Of a DNA stretch of 20,118 bases, positions 7,207 through 16,268 are shown piece by piece. Below the pieces are notes generated by a model. The model worked only from the letters and a program-made list of their open reading frames with translations, did no database searches and was not told the origin of the DNA. The position numbers were made by a program, and so were the translations under genes. Each line of letters starts with the position of its first letter. Position 1 is the stretch's first letter. This DNA is from JALOAF01 sp035446765 (GTDB lineage Bacteria > Patescibacteriota > Gracilibacteria > Absconditabacterales > Absconditicoccaceae), in assembly GCA_035446765.1 (NCBI GenBank), contig DAOTFU010000018.1:1-20118 (forward strand), read 5' to 3'.

Positions 7207-7237
7207 TGAGAATTATGATATTCTCATTTTATTTTTT
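7207..7237 (+). terminator. Terminator-like hairpin in the nusA leader
   Basis: TGAGAAT (7207-7213) and ATTCTCA (7220-7226) form a 7-bp stem with loop TATGAT, followed by TTTTATTTTTT. It ends 13 bases before the nusA ATG. No complete plus-strand gene needs a terminator here, so it is probably a leader attenuator. Confidence 0.5.
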
Positions 7238-7249
7238 AATCAAAAATCC

Positions 7250-8284
7250 ATGAAATTAGATGGTAAAAGTATTCAAGCAGCCATTGCACAATTGGTAGAA
7301 GATTACAAATTTGATCCTTATCAAATTTTAGAAATAGTAAAAATGTGAATCAGATCGTGATTTAGAAAAGATTATCCAGATTACAAAAAATCCAATATAT
7401 TGATAAATATCGGAAATGATGGATCTGTAAGTATATACAAACAATTAGAAGTAAAAAAAGAAAAAGACATAGAAGATGAAGAGATAGAAATTTCTCTAAA
7501 AGAAGCTAAAAAGATTAGAAAAGATGCAAAAGAATGAGAAGAACTTTTAATTAACATCACACCAGATACATTAGAATTGTCTAGAATTGCTTCACAAGCG
7601 GCAGCGCAAACAATTAAACAACAATTAAAAAACATAGAAAGAGAAAAATTCTTTGAAAAATTCCAAAATAAGGAATGAGAATTGTTGAAAGCAAAAGTAA
7701 TTAGAGTGCATGCAGATAGTGTAATATTGGATATAGAATGATCAGCTGTAGTATTACAAGCAGATGGTCAAATACCACATAGAGTATACGAAACATGAGA
7801 AGAAATATTTGTATTATTAAAACAAATCTCAAAAGATTCTGGATGAATAGTACTAAATATAACACAATCTACTGCAGATTATATAGAAGCTATCTTAAAA
7901 AAAATAGTACCAGAATTGGAAGAATGATTAGTAGTAATAGAAAAAATAGCTAGAAGTCCAGGTAGAAAAACCAAAATACTTGTAAGCTCTACTGATGAAA
8001 AAATTGACCCAGTTGGAGTTATGGTTTGACATAAATGAGACAGAATAAATACTGTATTATCATTGTTAGACTGAGAAAAAATTGATTATGTAGAAAAAGT
8101 AGATGACGACATAAAACTAATTACAAACTGTCTAAAGCCAGCTCAGATAGACAAAATAGAGATAGTAGACAAAAAAGCTTATGTTGATTTAGATGAATCT
8201 CAAAAAGCATTAGCTATTGGTAAATGAGCATCTAATATAAGACTTGCTAGTCAAATTACTGGATACACTATAGAACTAAAATAA
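7250..8284 (+). CDS. nusA: Transcription termination/antitermination factor NusA
   Basis: 344 residues. NusA binds RNA polymerase and nascent RNA and controls pausing, termination and antitermination. Domains in order: an N-terminal RNA-polymerase-binding region (1-130) including the segment around ITPDTLELSRIASQAAAQTI; an S1 domain starting near GELLKAKVIRVHADSVILDIEG; KH1 with DPVGVMVGHKGDRINTV (253-269); and KH2 with ALAIGKGASNIRLASQITG (320-338). The length fits short NusA forms that lack the C-terminal acidic repeats. GHKGDR keeps the KH GxxG loop. The start is the ATG at 7250 with no clear Shine-Dalgarno sequence. Many glycines are TGA codons, including the first G of GGIVLNI's pair. 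It is flanked by a leader hairpin and a strong terminator, so it is probably transcribed alone. Confidence 0.95.
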
Positions 8285-8294
8285 GTATAATCTT

Positions 8295-8349
8295 AAAAAA
8301 ACTTTCTTGTCATCCTGAGTGTAATCGAAGGATATAGAAAGTTTTTTTA
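8295..8349 (+). terminator. nusA terminator
   Basis: AAAAAAACTTTCT (8295-8307) is perfectly complementary to AGAAAGTTTTTTT (8336-8348), 13 bp. The loop contains CATCCTGAGTGTAATCGAAG, close to a short intergenic sequence seen in many bacterial genomes, with ATCC/GGAT extending the stem. Confidence 0.8.
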
Positions 8350-8398
8350 TATTTTAAAATCACCCCCACCCCTATTTGATTAAATATTTCAAAACAAT

Positions 8399-8430
8399 AA
8401 ATTTCCCTCTTTATCAAAGAGGGAAATAAA
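8399..8430 (-). terminator. Terminator of the glycosidase-family gene
   Basis: ATTTCCCTCTTT (8401-8412) and AAAGAGGGAAAT (8416-8427) form a perfect 12-bp stem with a 3-base loop, just after the minus-strand gene ending at 8437. On the minus strand it is followed by a T-rich stretch. Confidence 0.65.
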
Positions 8431-8436
8431 GGGTGA

Positions 8437-9489
8437 TTAATTTTTTAAAGTATCTATAGTATACAACTTAATCAACAACTCGTGAAAAATAGATCTTCTC
8501 TGTATATCATCTACAAACTTCTCCATTCATTTAGCATTACGAATAAACCTAATAGCGGTCCACTTAAAATCAGATCATTCTTGCTTTATCAATTTACCAA
8601 TAAATTTATAAAAAGCATCCACAACAACCAAATCACTATCGGTTAATTCATAATTTTCTTCTGGCTGATATTCTGTTTTATTTGGTGGTGTATGATTCAC
8701 CAGATCTATATATTCATCTCTATCCAAAACTACAAAAGCATCCATGATTTCCCTTCTAGGAGATCTTGCCAACACCTTTCATTCATAAACCATAGCTTCA
8801 CTATATCATGCATCAAGCGCTAAAGCATCATAACATCAAAAATTGAAAGATATATAATCAGCTAATTCAAACAAATTAACACCACCAACAACTCACATAT
8901 ACACGATAGATTTATCTTTTGTATAACATATAAAATTTCTATTTATCCTACTATACATCTTACCATCAAAATAATTTTGATTTGCATGGACTAAATTGTT
9001 TCAGTCTATCAACAATACAGTAAAATTAGACATACCAAAATACAAATCATTTATTTTTTCTTTATTCATATCACTCCAAAGTCATGGCATCTCAGTCAAA
9101 TTATTTTGAACCATCCATGGTTGCCCATCTATATCAAAACCAAAAATCATCCTTACATCTGTATTGGGTCGTGTCTGACTATAATCCTCCCCGTTTCAAA
9201 GATATACTCTTTCAAAATTTGAATGCGTAACTCAACCACAACTACTGTAATCTGCAGGACAAAAGAAAGTACCATTTATTGCTGTATCTCATCATACTTT
9301 TTGTACTAAATTTTCCAAGGTGTCTCATCCATCTAAAGCTACAGAAGAAACTACATAATGTTGCCCATCCAATACTACCTTGATTACTCTGATTGGCTTA
9401 TTTCATCTATTTTCCAACAATAATTCTTTATATGCAAAAACATTCCCCATAAAAAATATCAATACAAATATCAAAATTAATTTTTTCAT
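8437..9489 (-). CDS. Secreted phosphodiester-glycosidase-family protein
   Basis: 350 residues. Residues 1-19 (MKKLILIFVLIFFMGNVFA) form a clear signal peptide. The mature part resembles the phosphodiester glycosidase / NAGPA family (Pfam PF09992): INGTFFCPADYSSCGGVTH near 71-89 corresponds to the family's NGGFF-type motif, IFGFDIDGQPW and YFGMSNFTVLLIDG to the central strands, and LDAGYSEAMVYEGKVL (225-240) to the conserved DGGGSS region, here altered to DAGYSE. Such proteins act outside the cell on glycan-linked phosphodiesters, in some bacteria in cell-wall or exopolysaccharide metabolism; the substrate here is unknown. Four cysteines suggest disulfides. A terminator follows the stop. Family call is moderate; activity uncertain because of the altered motif. 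Confidence 0.7.
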
Positions 9490-9520
9490 TTAAACAAAAT
9501 ATATAATAAATAACTTTTTA

Positions 9521-9572
9521 GTAAGGAACTGTCACGCTGCACCCCGTAGTAGTGCGGTGGACCGTTCCCTAC
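9521..9572. repeat. GC-rich REP-like hairpin
   Basis: A 52-base imperfect palindrome: GTA/TAC, GGAAC/GTTCC, GTC/GAC and CACC/GGTG pair around 9521-9572. It stands out by GC content between two minus-strand genes and has no T tract on either side, so it looks like a dispersed intergenic repeat rather than a terminator. Confidence 0.5.
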
Positions 9573-9582
9573 AACAAAAAAA

Positions 9583-10056
9583 CTATATCTCAATCACATA
9601 ATTAACCGGCCCATCATTAATACTTTCTACTTTCATCATTCCACCAAACTCACCTGATTTCACAACAAATCCAGATTCTTTTAATTTTTTCAAAAACATT
9701 TCATAAACAATTTCTGCTTTTTTATAATCGCCACTTTGTGAAAAATCCATCTTAGTTCATTTTTTATTGCTTGCATATAAAGTGAAATTTGAAACAACTA
9801 AAATCTCTCATTTAATATCATTTATTGTTGCATTCAACCTTCAATCATGGTCTTTTAACCATCTCATCATCTGAAACTTATCCACAAATTTACCTATTCT
9901 TTGTTCTGTCAAAGTTAAATCTTCACTAGTAGTAATTTTAGAAACTCAAAAATATATTAAAACTCATTTTCATATTTTTTCTTTTTTTTGCTGACTTCCA
10001 TCATCATTAAATACTTCAACTGAAGCACTATCAACATTCTGTATTATCAATTTCAT
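9583..10056 (-). CDS. dtd: D-aminoacyl-tRNA deacylase
   Basis: 157 residues. DTD hydrolyses D-amino acids (and glycine) wrongly attached to tRNA, a cytoplasmic proofreading step. The sequence starts MKLIIQNVDSASVEV, the family's first strand. It carries SNFTLYASNKKGTKMDF (89-105), corresponding to the SQFTL catalytic motif, and ends with GEFGGMMKVESINDGPVNYVI (135-155), whose NDGPV contains the cross-subunit Gly-Pro motif. A short insertion at about 17-28 separates the first two strands. DTD also clears Gly-tRNA-Ala; in an organism where UGA is read by an additional glycine tRNA that function may matter more, but this is inference. It follows mutL on the same strand after 58 bases. Confidence 0.9.
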
Positions 10057-10114
10057 CTAAATAATTTCTATAAAATAAATATTAATTTTTAATTTTACAT
10101 TTTTAAATTGTACA

Positions 10115-11215
10115 TTAAAGTAGTCATCTATCGTGTAAGTCCTTACTTCACAAGAAAACATTTTGTCCTGAACTACGCTTCTTATGATCAAAAGCAACAG
10201 AAGATACTGAAAAACCATTCTCAGATTCATTTTGATTTAGACAATTGTAGACAGTTTGGTAGACAGCCTTACACAAATTTTCTTCATTAAATACATTCAA
10301 TATCAATTTAGAATCATGTATATCTATCTCATATAAACTTGGGTCTAAATCTATATTTATATACAACAATGGATATTTTCATGCTAGTGCAAACTTATTA
10401 TAAGCCGTAAAAGCTGATTCATATATAGCTTTATTTTCAAAATATTTTTTATTAAAAGACAAAAATATATTTTCGTTAGATGAAAAACAAATACTAGGAT
10501 CCAAAACTACTCAATCAATCACAATACCATCTTTATTATATTTCATAGTATAAAGTCTATTAGACCGGTCTTTTTTGTAAAGCTTATTAATTCTATCTTC
10601 TATTGATTCTCATCATATCAACTCAAATATAAGTTGATTATTTTTTTTAAAAGAAAAGCTTATATCTCAATAACATATAGCTATATCCATAAAATAACTA
10701 TAGCAATAATAAAACTCTGTCTGAGAAGATTTTAAAGATTCTAATTGGTCTAGATCATTATAAAATAAGTTTTCTACACTCACCAAAGTACCATGCTCAA
10801 ATGAAACTGGCACATGATTCATATTGTAACTCTCTAAATCAATCGAAATTTTTGTAGCTATCTGACTATAAGCTGTCTTTGAAGTTATAGTAAATCTAGA
10901 TACATCCAAAATATCATTAATAGATATTCACTTAAATCCATAGGTACTTATATTTTTTATATCTAATTCTTCTCTTATTTTTGAAGTATAGTTTTCTTTA
11001 AAAATATTTTCTATATCAGAAAGTTGAATACCCTCTCAATCATCTTTCACACTTATCAAATCTAAACCACCATTGATTACGTTAATTTCAATATTTTTTG
11101 CTCAGGCATCTATACTATTTTCTATCAATTTTTTGAGCACATCAACAGGTCTTTCTATTTTTTTATTAGAAGTTAATTTCTTTATCAAACTATCAGATAT
11201 TTTATTTATTACCAT
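10115..11215 (-). CDS. mutL: Shortened MutL-like GHKL ATPase with an altered catalytic site
   Basis: 366 residues. MutL couples mismatch recognition by MutS to strand removal. The N-terminal GHKL ATPase motifs align position by position with E. coli MutL: ERP at 21-23, LIENSIDAGA at 30-39, DDGEG at 58-62, TSKI at 77-80 and YGFKG at 92-96. Residue 29, which is the catalytic Glu29 in E. coli, is lysine here (KKLIENS instead of KELVENS), and residue 97 is Ile instead of Glu. The protein ends after the transducer domain: the C-terminal dimerisation and endonuclease domain is absent. ATP binding is plausible; hydrolysis is doubtful. The last codons read through a TGA to TAA. A weak promoter (TTGAAA-16-TAATTT) lies at 11270-11243. 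No mutS is in the window. Family assignment is good; function as classical MutL is uncertain. Confidence 0.75.
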
Positions 11216-11321
11216 AAATATAAACTAACGATAAACGTCTTAAAATTATTTTTTTCTCTTGAATTTTCAACCAAGAATAGCAAAATAAAATTAGATTTTT
11301 TGATAAAATATAAAATACAAA

Positions 11322-11723
11322 ATGCTAAAAGAAAAACTATGAAAATTGATATTAAGACATTGAAATAAATTTAAAATATGATGATTAATTTTTGCAATTA
11401 TTGCAATGATAGTTGCAGTAAGAACCTATATAAACTACACCACTATACAAGATGCAATTAGAAATGTAGAAAATTCTATAGAAAACTGAGAACAAGAGAT
11501 AGCCTATACCAATCAGTTTTTAAAAAAATATTTAGATTCCGATTATGCAGATTACTTCTTAGCACACAAAAATAATATATTGTTTGACTGAGAATATATC
11601 ATTAGATTCGAGTCACCAAAGGAAAATGAAAACAATAAAGAAGAAGTAAAAGATGATAATCTAATAGAAACACCACAAGAATCACGAAGACACTTTATCA
11701 AATCCAAAATAAATAATTGATAA
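11322..11723 (+). CDS. Unknown single-helix membrane-anchored protein
   Basis: 133 residues, family not recognised. A basic N-terminus (MLKEKLGKLILRHGNKFKIGG) precedes one hydrophobic helix at about 20-35 (GGLIFAIIAMIVAVRTY), then a polar, acidic domain probably outside the cytoplasm, with NYTTIQDAIRNVENSIENGE and FLKKYLDSDYADYFLAHKNN, and a charged low-complexity tail (KENENNKEEVKDDN). Several glycines are TGA codons, so the frame is broken under the standard code. It is 26 bases upstream of the FKBP-like lipoprotein gene on the same strand, so the two probably form an operon and may work together at the cell surface. It is divergent from mutL. Confidence 0.75.
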
Positions 11724-11749
11724 ATTTTATTCTTAAAAAAATTACACAA

Positions 11750-12223
11750 ATGAAAAAATTACGAATATTGCCAATATTGGCTATATCTCTATTGATCTTA
11801 TCTGGATGCAATAAACAAACAATATCTGAATGAGATACAGTAACTGTAAGTTATGAAAGTTATCTACAAAATGGTACAGAAATAGAAAAAGATATAAAAA
11901 AAGAATTTGTAATATGAATGTGACAAACATTCCCAGCATTTGATACAGAATTAATCTGAATGAAAAGATGAGAAACAAAAGAATTTGTAGCTAGCGCGGA
12001 AAACGGATATTGAGTTTATTATGAAGCAAATAAAGTACAAAATATTACAAGTACTGTATTCAACAAAATATGAACAGAACCAAAAGTATGAGAAGAAATA
12101 GAACTATGAAATCTAAAGGGCTTAGTATTGGAGGTTACACCAATCACAGTAAAAGTAGATTTCAACGAAATCCAAACAAGAGAAGATATAAAATTTAAAG
12201 TTAAAATTTTAGAAGTAGAATAA
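11750..12223 (+). CDS. FKBP-type peptidyl-prolyl isomerase lipoprotein
   Basis: 157 residues. The N-terminus MKKLRILPILAISLLILSGC is a lipoprotein signal with lipobox LSGC; Cys20 would be lipid-modified, anchoring the protein outside the membrane. The rest matches the SlyD/SlpA type of FKBP: TVTVSYESYLQNGTEIE, then the hallmark FVIGMGQTFPAFDTELIGMKRGETKEF (about 60-86), AENGYGVYYEANKVQ, and an insert-in-flap domain with GNLKGLVLEVTPITVKVDFN. These enzymes speed proline isomerisation and act as chaperones, here presumably for exported proteins. The SlyD-like VDFNHPLAG motif is shortened to VDFNEI. Many conserved glycines are TGA codons. It follows the unknown membrane-anchored gene after 26 bases and ends at a terminator. 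Confidence 0.88.
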
Positions 12224-12254
12224 GTAAAAACATTAAAACAAATGTAAAAATATA

Positions 12255-12279
12255 AAGAATATCTATTCTTACTTTTTTA
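12255..12279. terminator. Terminator between converging genes
   Basis: AAGAAT (12255-12260) and ATTCTT (12265-12270) pair around a 4-base loop, followed by ACTTTTTT on the plus strand. It lies between the FKBP-like gene (stop 12223) and uvrB (stop 12288). The stem is short. Confidence 0.5.
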
Positions 12280-12287
12280 TAAAAAAA

Positions 12288-13868
12288 CTAATCCTCAAAA
12301 ACTTCCTTTACTCAATCTTTCAAACTATATCCATCCATAAACTCTTCCAGGTGAGGTTTTTTCTTGAGAAGTAAATCTAAACTATTTTCTAAATCTTCAA
12401 AATCAACAGATTTTGGATAGACATATGTGATAGGATCAAGCAAACCTGTAGGTCTAATGATTTGTTCTACAACTATATCTGCTAATTCTAATTCAAATGC
12501 AGAAGGAGTCGCAGACAAAAATATTGTTTTTGAATTTTTCTTTTGTTTTTGCAAAACTATTCACAATTGATTTTTACTACGATCCTTTGTTATCTCCTCA
12601 GATTTATTCACAATATCTTTGTAAGTATCAGAAGCATCATCCAATACATCTACATAATTACCCTCGTCTCAAACATATCTCCAACCCAAAATCATTTCCA
12701 TCTCTTTAAAATTAATTGGACGATGGTCTATAGCTGAAGGAAGCCTAAATCCATGCTTTATTAGATTTAATTTTCTAGATCTATCTGCTTGTGGCATAGC
12801 TTGAAGTTGAGGTATAGTCATGTGTGATTCATCTATAATCAAACACATATCATCTGGAAAATAATCAAATATTGTATTTGGAGGCTGACCAGGCAATCTA
12901 CGATCAAAATACATAGAATAATTTTCTATACCATTTACAAATCATGTCTCTCTTATCATCCTGATATCATATTCTACTCTTTTTTTGATCCTCTCTGCTT
13001 CTACCAACATTCATTTTTTCTCAAATTCTTTTACTCTCATATCTTTCTCTACTTTCATCTGATCCAATATCTCTTCTATATGAGAAGTATCTTGTATAAA
13101 TTGAGTAGCAGGCCAGACAATAATTTTGTGTGCATGTCATCATCCATAATAAAGCTCTCCAGTATTTTTTTCATCCACCAATTTCATAGTAGTAGAATCT
13201 CTAAACTCTATAGTTTCCAATTTCTCATCGTTAAATATACATCTATATACAAACTTTTCAGTACTAGAAAATATATCCAAAACCTCTCACCTAAAATCAA
13301 ACATACCATGTTCGATCTTTCCATGTACAGGCTTATATTGCATCTTCAAAAGCTGTGCTTTCAGATCTTTAAAATCATATTCTTTTCATATCTCCAACAT
13401 CAGACAATTTTCTTGGAAAAATCTTTTTTGTCCCAAACCATAAAGAGATGATACTGAAGCCACAACTATTACATCATCTCTACTAAGAAGTGAAGCCATT
13501 GTGGCAAGTCTATACATCTCAATCTCTTGATTTATTGTAGCTTCCTTTTCTATATATAAACCCTGTGCAGGTAAATACGATTCTGGCTGATAATAATCAA
13601 AATAAGATACAAAGTAATGTACTGCATTATTTGGGAAAAAGTGTTTTAGTTCTGTAGCCAATTGTGCAGCCAAAGTTTTGTTGTGAGAAATAAGAAGTGT
13701 TGGCTTGTTTATCTTATCAATCACATTTGCTATCGTAAAAGTTTTCCCAGTACCAGTAGCACCTAGCAATGTCTGGATATTTTTACCATCCTTAAAACCT
13801 TTAAGCATTTTTTTGATTGCCTTTGGTTGATCTCCTGCTGGTTTAAATTTTGATTCAAGTTTAAACAT
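12288..13868 (-). CDS. uvrB: UvrB lacking the second helicase domain
   Basis: 526 residues; usual UvrB is about 660-680. UvrB is the damage-verifying ATPase of nucleotide excision repair. Present: GDQPKAI (12-18), Walker A GATGTGKT (36-43), the beta-hairpin region SYFDYYQPESYLPAQ, VSSLYGLG, GIENYSMYFDRRLPGQPP, Walker B IIDESH (344-349) with FRLPSAIDHRP, and SATP (452-455) followed by VVEQIIRPTGLLDP (466-479). After that the protein continues only 47 residues and stops at TAG. Helicase motifs IV-VI (the LTKKMAEDL, NLLREGLDIPE and QTIGRAARN regions) and the C-terminal UVR domain are missing. The opposite-strand FKBP gene occupies the DNA beyond, so no remnant is present. An insert of about 35 residues precedes SATP. 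The start is ATG at 13868; an ATG at 13895 is less likely. Confidence 0.88.
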
Positions 13869-13900
13869 AAATAATTTTGTTTTTATAATAAACAAAATCT

Positions 13901-13928
13901 CTTATAAGAATAAAAAAACTTTTCTCAA
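13901..13928 (-). promoter_or_regulatory. Candidate uvrB promoter
   Basis: On the minus strand: TTGAGA (13928-13923), a 16-base spacer and TATAAG (13906-13901), 32 bases before the uvrB ATG. It starts just after the rplI terminator, so uvrB can be transcribed separately. Confidence 0.45.
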
Positions 13929-13930
13929 CA

Positions 13931-13960
13931 AAAAAATCCTGGACTGATTCAGGATTTTTT
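13931..13960 (-). terminator. rplI terminator
   Basis: AAAAAATCCTG (13931-13941) and CAGGATTTTTT (13950-13960) form a perfect 11-bp stem with an 8-base loop. T runs at both ends make it symmetric; on the minus strand it follows the rplI stop by 17 bases. Confidence 0.8.
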
Positions 13961-13977
13961 ATATTTGGTAATTCTAA

Positions 13978-14574
13978 TTATTCTGATTTTTCTTCAATTG
14001 TTTCTTCTTTAACTTCTTCTACATTTTCCTCTTCTCACTCTTCACTTTTCACTATCACCTCTTCACTGGGTTTGGATTTTTTCTCGATTACATCAGGATT
14101 TTCTGCTATTACTTTTACAGTAATATCTCATTTCAATTCTTTGTATAAGAACGGAACATTATAATCTCCTACAGATGTAATCTTCTTTTTTAATTTAAAG
14201 AAATGATCTTCCACATCCAATTTGTATGTTTCTTTTACTAATTTAGCAATATCTGTTTCATCAATTTTAGCATACAAAGTACCCTCTTTGTTTACCTTGC
14301 CAATAAAACTAAGTCCACCATCTTTTTGGATATTTGCAAGTAATCATTGAAATCATTCAGCCTTTCTTTCTCTTTCCTTTGTGGCTGCTTCCATTTTTTG
14401 AGCGTATTTATTTACCATATCTGGTGTAGCTAATACAGCCATATTTTTTGGCAACAATACATTTCTAGCGTAAATAGGTTTTACATTTACCAATTCAAAT
14501 TTTTCTCCAAGATGCTTATTTGATTCCAACAATATTACTTTTATTGTCCTGTTTTCTACTTTTCTTCTTGGCAT
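13978..14574 (-). CDS. rplI: 50S ribosomal protein L9 with acidic tail
   Basis: 198 residues. L9 is a two-domain protein at the L1 stalk base of the large subunit. The N-terminal domain is preceded by a basic extension MPRRKVENR, then IKVILLESNKHLGEKFELVNVKP and YARNVLLPKNMAVLATP (the family signature, with NVKPIYARN for the usual VKDGYARN). A connecting helix rich in Lys and Glu follows (MVNKYAQKMEAATKERERKAE), then the C-terminal domain containing IGKVNKEGTLYAKIDETDIAKLV. The last 40 or so residues are a low-complexity acidic tail (EEEVIVKSEEGEEENVEEV type), longer than usual for L9. A promoter candidate and a terminator bracket the gene, so it is probably monocistronic rather than with rpsF and rpsR as in many bacteria. 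Confidence 0.9.
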
Positions 14575-14613
14575 AAAAAAAAATTAACAAATAAAAAATT
14601 CAAAGTATCAACA

Positions 14614-14641
14614 TATATAGCAATTTTACTCATAAATGCAA
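14614..14641 (-). promoter_or_regulatory. Candidate rplI promoter
   Basis: On the minus strand: TTGCAT (14641-14636), a 16-base spacer and TATATA (14619-14614), 39 bases before the rplI ATG. AT-rich context makes chance matches likely. Confidence 0.4.
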
Positions 14642-14706
14642 GTAAAAACATAATTTCAAATACGTAAATTATATAATTTACAACAAAATATTTATCAAAC
14701 GAAAAA

Positions 14707-14794
14707 CGGGTCGCCTCAGATTTTTCACTAGGAATCCCTCACCAAAATCTTTTGGTGTGGGATGACGATTTTTGAAAAATGGCTGAGCGACCCG
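14707..14794. repeat. 88-base nested hairpin
   Basis: Outer arms CGGGTCGC (14707-14714) and GCGACCCG (14787-14794) enclose further matched pairs in order: TCAG/CTGA, TTTTTCA/TGAAAAA, ATCCC/GGGAT and CACCAAAA/TTTTGGTG around a 2-base loop. It is GC-rich against its surroundings and lies in the 295-base gap between murF and rplI. No T tract follows, so an intergenic repeat or a structured RNA processing site is more likely than a terminator. Confidence 0.6.
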
Positions 14795-14805
14795 AGGCAT
14801 TTTTG

Positions 14806-14836
14806 CTTACTTTTTTTGCTGGAAGAAAAAAGTAAG
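14806..14836. repeat. 11-bp inverted repeat downstream of murF
   Basis: CTTACTTTTTT (14806-14816) pairs with AAAAAAGTAAG (14826-14836) around a 9-base loop. It lies 33 bases after the murF stop and may end or stabilise the murF transcript, although no T run follows the stem on the minus strand. Confidence 0.45.
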
Positions 14837-14869
14837 TCTCAGCGAAGCGTTAAAAATTTATATTAAAAA

Positions 14870-16222
14870 TTAAGACAAAAAGTATTTCATCTTTTTCTTC
14901 ATCCACCAATCCGATTGTCTAGTCAAATTGTTTACATCCTCAGGATTTTCCAACAAAAATTTGATTGCTTCTTCCAAAAATATTGTATTTTGACTACCCT
15001 TTCAAACCACAATTATTTCTTTTTTGTTATTTTCTATTTCAAATTTTACAAAATCTCAAAGATATATAGAATTTTCAAAATGTTTTATCTTATCCATATC
15101 AAATCATATTTTCTCCATCTCATTCAAAAAATATTGTTGCATACTATCTCCTACTGTAAAAATCCTATCAGCAATTCACTGTACATAAGTAGCTATTTTT
15201 CTGTGATCAGACTCTGTCAAATCACCAAGTTCTCTCATATCACCAAGCATTACCCATACTTCTCTGTCTGAAAATAGCTCTTTTTTTAGATTATTTACAG
15301 TATTTAGAGCACTCTTTACACTCAATGGAGAAGAATTGTATGTAGAATCAAATATTATAGAATTATTTATACCCTTAAGCGCAGAAAATCTTCCAGATTG
15401 TAATTTATATTCCAAAAATAAGTCTTCAAACTTATCAAATATAGATCCAAATCAATTCTTATAGTTTATAATATCCAATATAGCCAAAGCAACTCATATA
15501 TATCCATAATGAACCTTACCAATAAGATTTGTAGATATTTTTATATTCTTTTCTTTTATATTTAAATCAAAATCTACCAATAATTTGTCATTTTGATAAG
15601 AAAATTTCTCATTTTCAAAATTTATATTTGCTTTACTATCATATCATTGAGTTTGATACGTAAGATAATCTATCTCAAGATTATCTATCAAAGACATAGC
15701 ATATTTGTCATCAATATTCAAAAATGCAAATTCACTAGTGTTTTGTATCATCTTTTTTTCTTCTATAGCAATCTTTCATGGATCTCAAAATTGCATAGAA
15801 TGTACAGAATCTATAGCCGTAAAAACACCTACATGTGGCTGCACAATCTCAAGCAAAAATTCCATCTCTCATGGAGTATCTATACCATATTCAAGAATCA
15901 ATACATCATAAGGCTTGGCTACAAATAAGGTTTTGTACAATATTTTGAAAAATGTAACTACAAAACTAAATACAGACGGACTAAATTCTTCTATCTGAAA
16001 TATAGACAAAGAAAGTCAAAGCTCTCAGTTGAAATTTTTATTTGATGTATATATCTTTTGGGTATTTATAAACTTACACAATGTCTGATATATTATCATC
16101 CTGCAAGATGTCTTTCATACACTACCATTTATACCAACTACAAAAGGTTTATGCTTTTTCAAAAATATCCTAGCAAAAAATGCCAATAATTTGAAGTAAG
16201 ATTTTAAAATTTTCTTTTTCAT
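14870..16222 (-). CDS. murF: MurF-like Mur ligase without the N-terminal domain
   Basis: 450 residues. MurF adds D-Ala-D-Ala to the UDP-MurNAc-tripeptide in peptidoglycan synthesis. Motifs: P-loop GINGSVGKTS (30-39, with invariant G36 as TGA), TSNKNFNGELGLSL, LEYGIDTPGEMEFL, TAIDSVHSMQFGDPGKIAIEEK, then in the C-terminal domain FDSTYNSSPLSVKSAL and MLGDMRELGDLTESDH, and VVGKGSQNTIFLEEAI in place of the usual KGSR. The P-loop begins at residue 30, while full-length MurF has it after about 100 residues, so the N-terminal domain that holds the UDP-sugar is missing; a hydrophobic segment (ILKSYFKLLAFFARIF) precedes the P-loop instead. MurF is the closest match, but another Mur-ligase-family substrate is possible. 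It lies 46 bases after the AI-2E-family gene. Confidence 0.8.
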
Positions 16223-16268
16223 AAAAACAACAAAAACATTAAAACAAATCTCTTATATTCTATATATT

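Noticed and set aside
7204..7239. Leader peptide of 11 codons (ATG to TAA) before nusA
   Set aside because: It is very short, coincides with the terminator hairpin and shows no regulatory codon run.
9521..9572. Terminator of the dtd transcript
   Set aside because: The hairpin is GC-rich but is not followed by a T run on the minus strand.
13080..13451. Plus-strand open frame of 123 codons within uvrB
   Set aside because: It lies opposite conserved UvrB sequence and has low-complexity composition typical of an antisense shadow.
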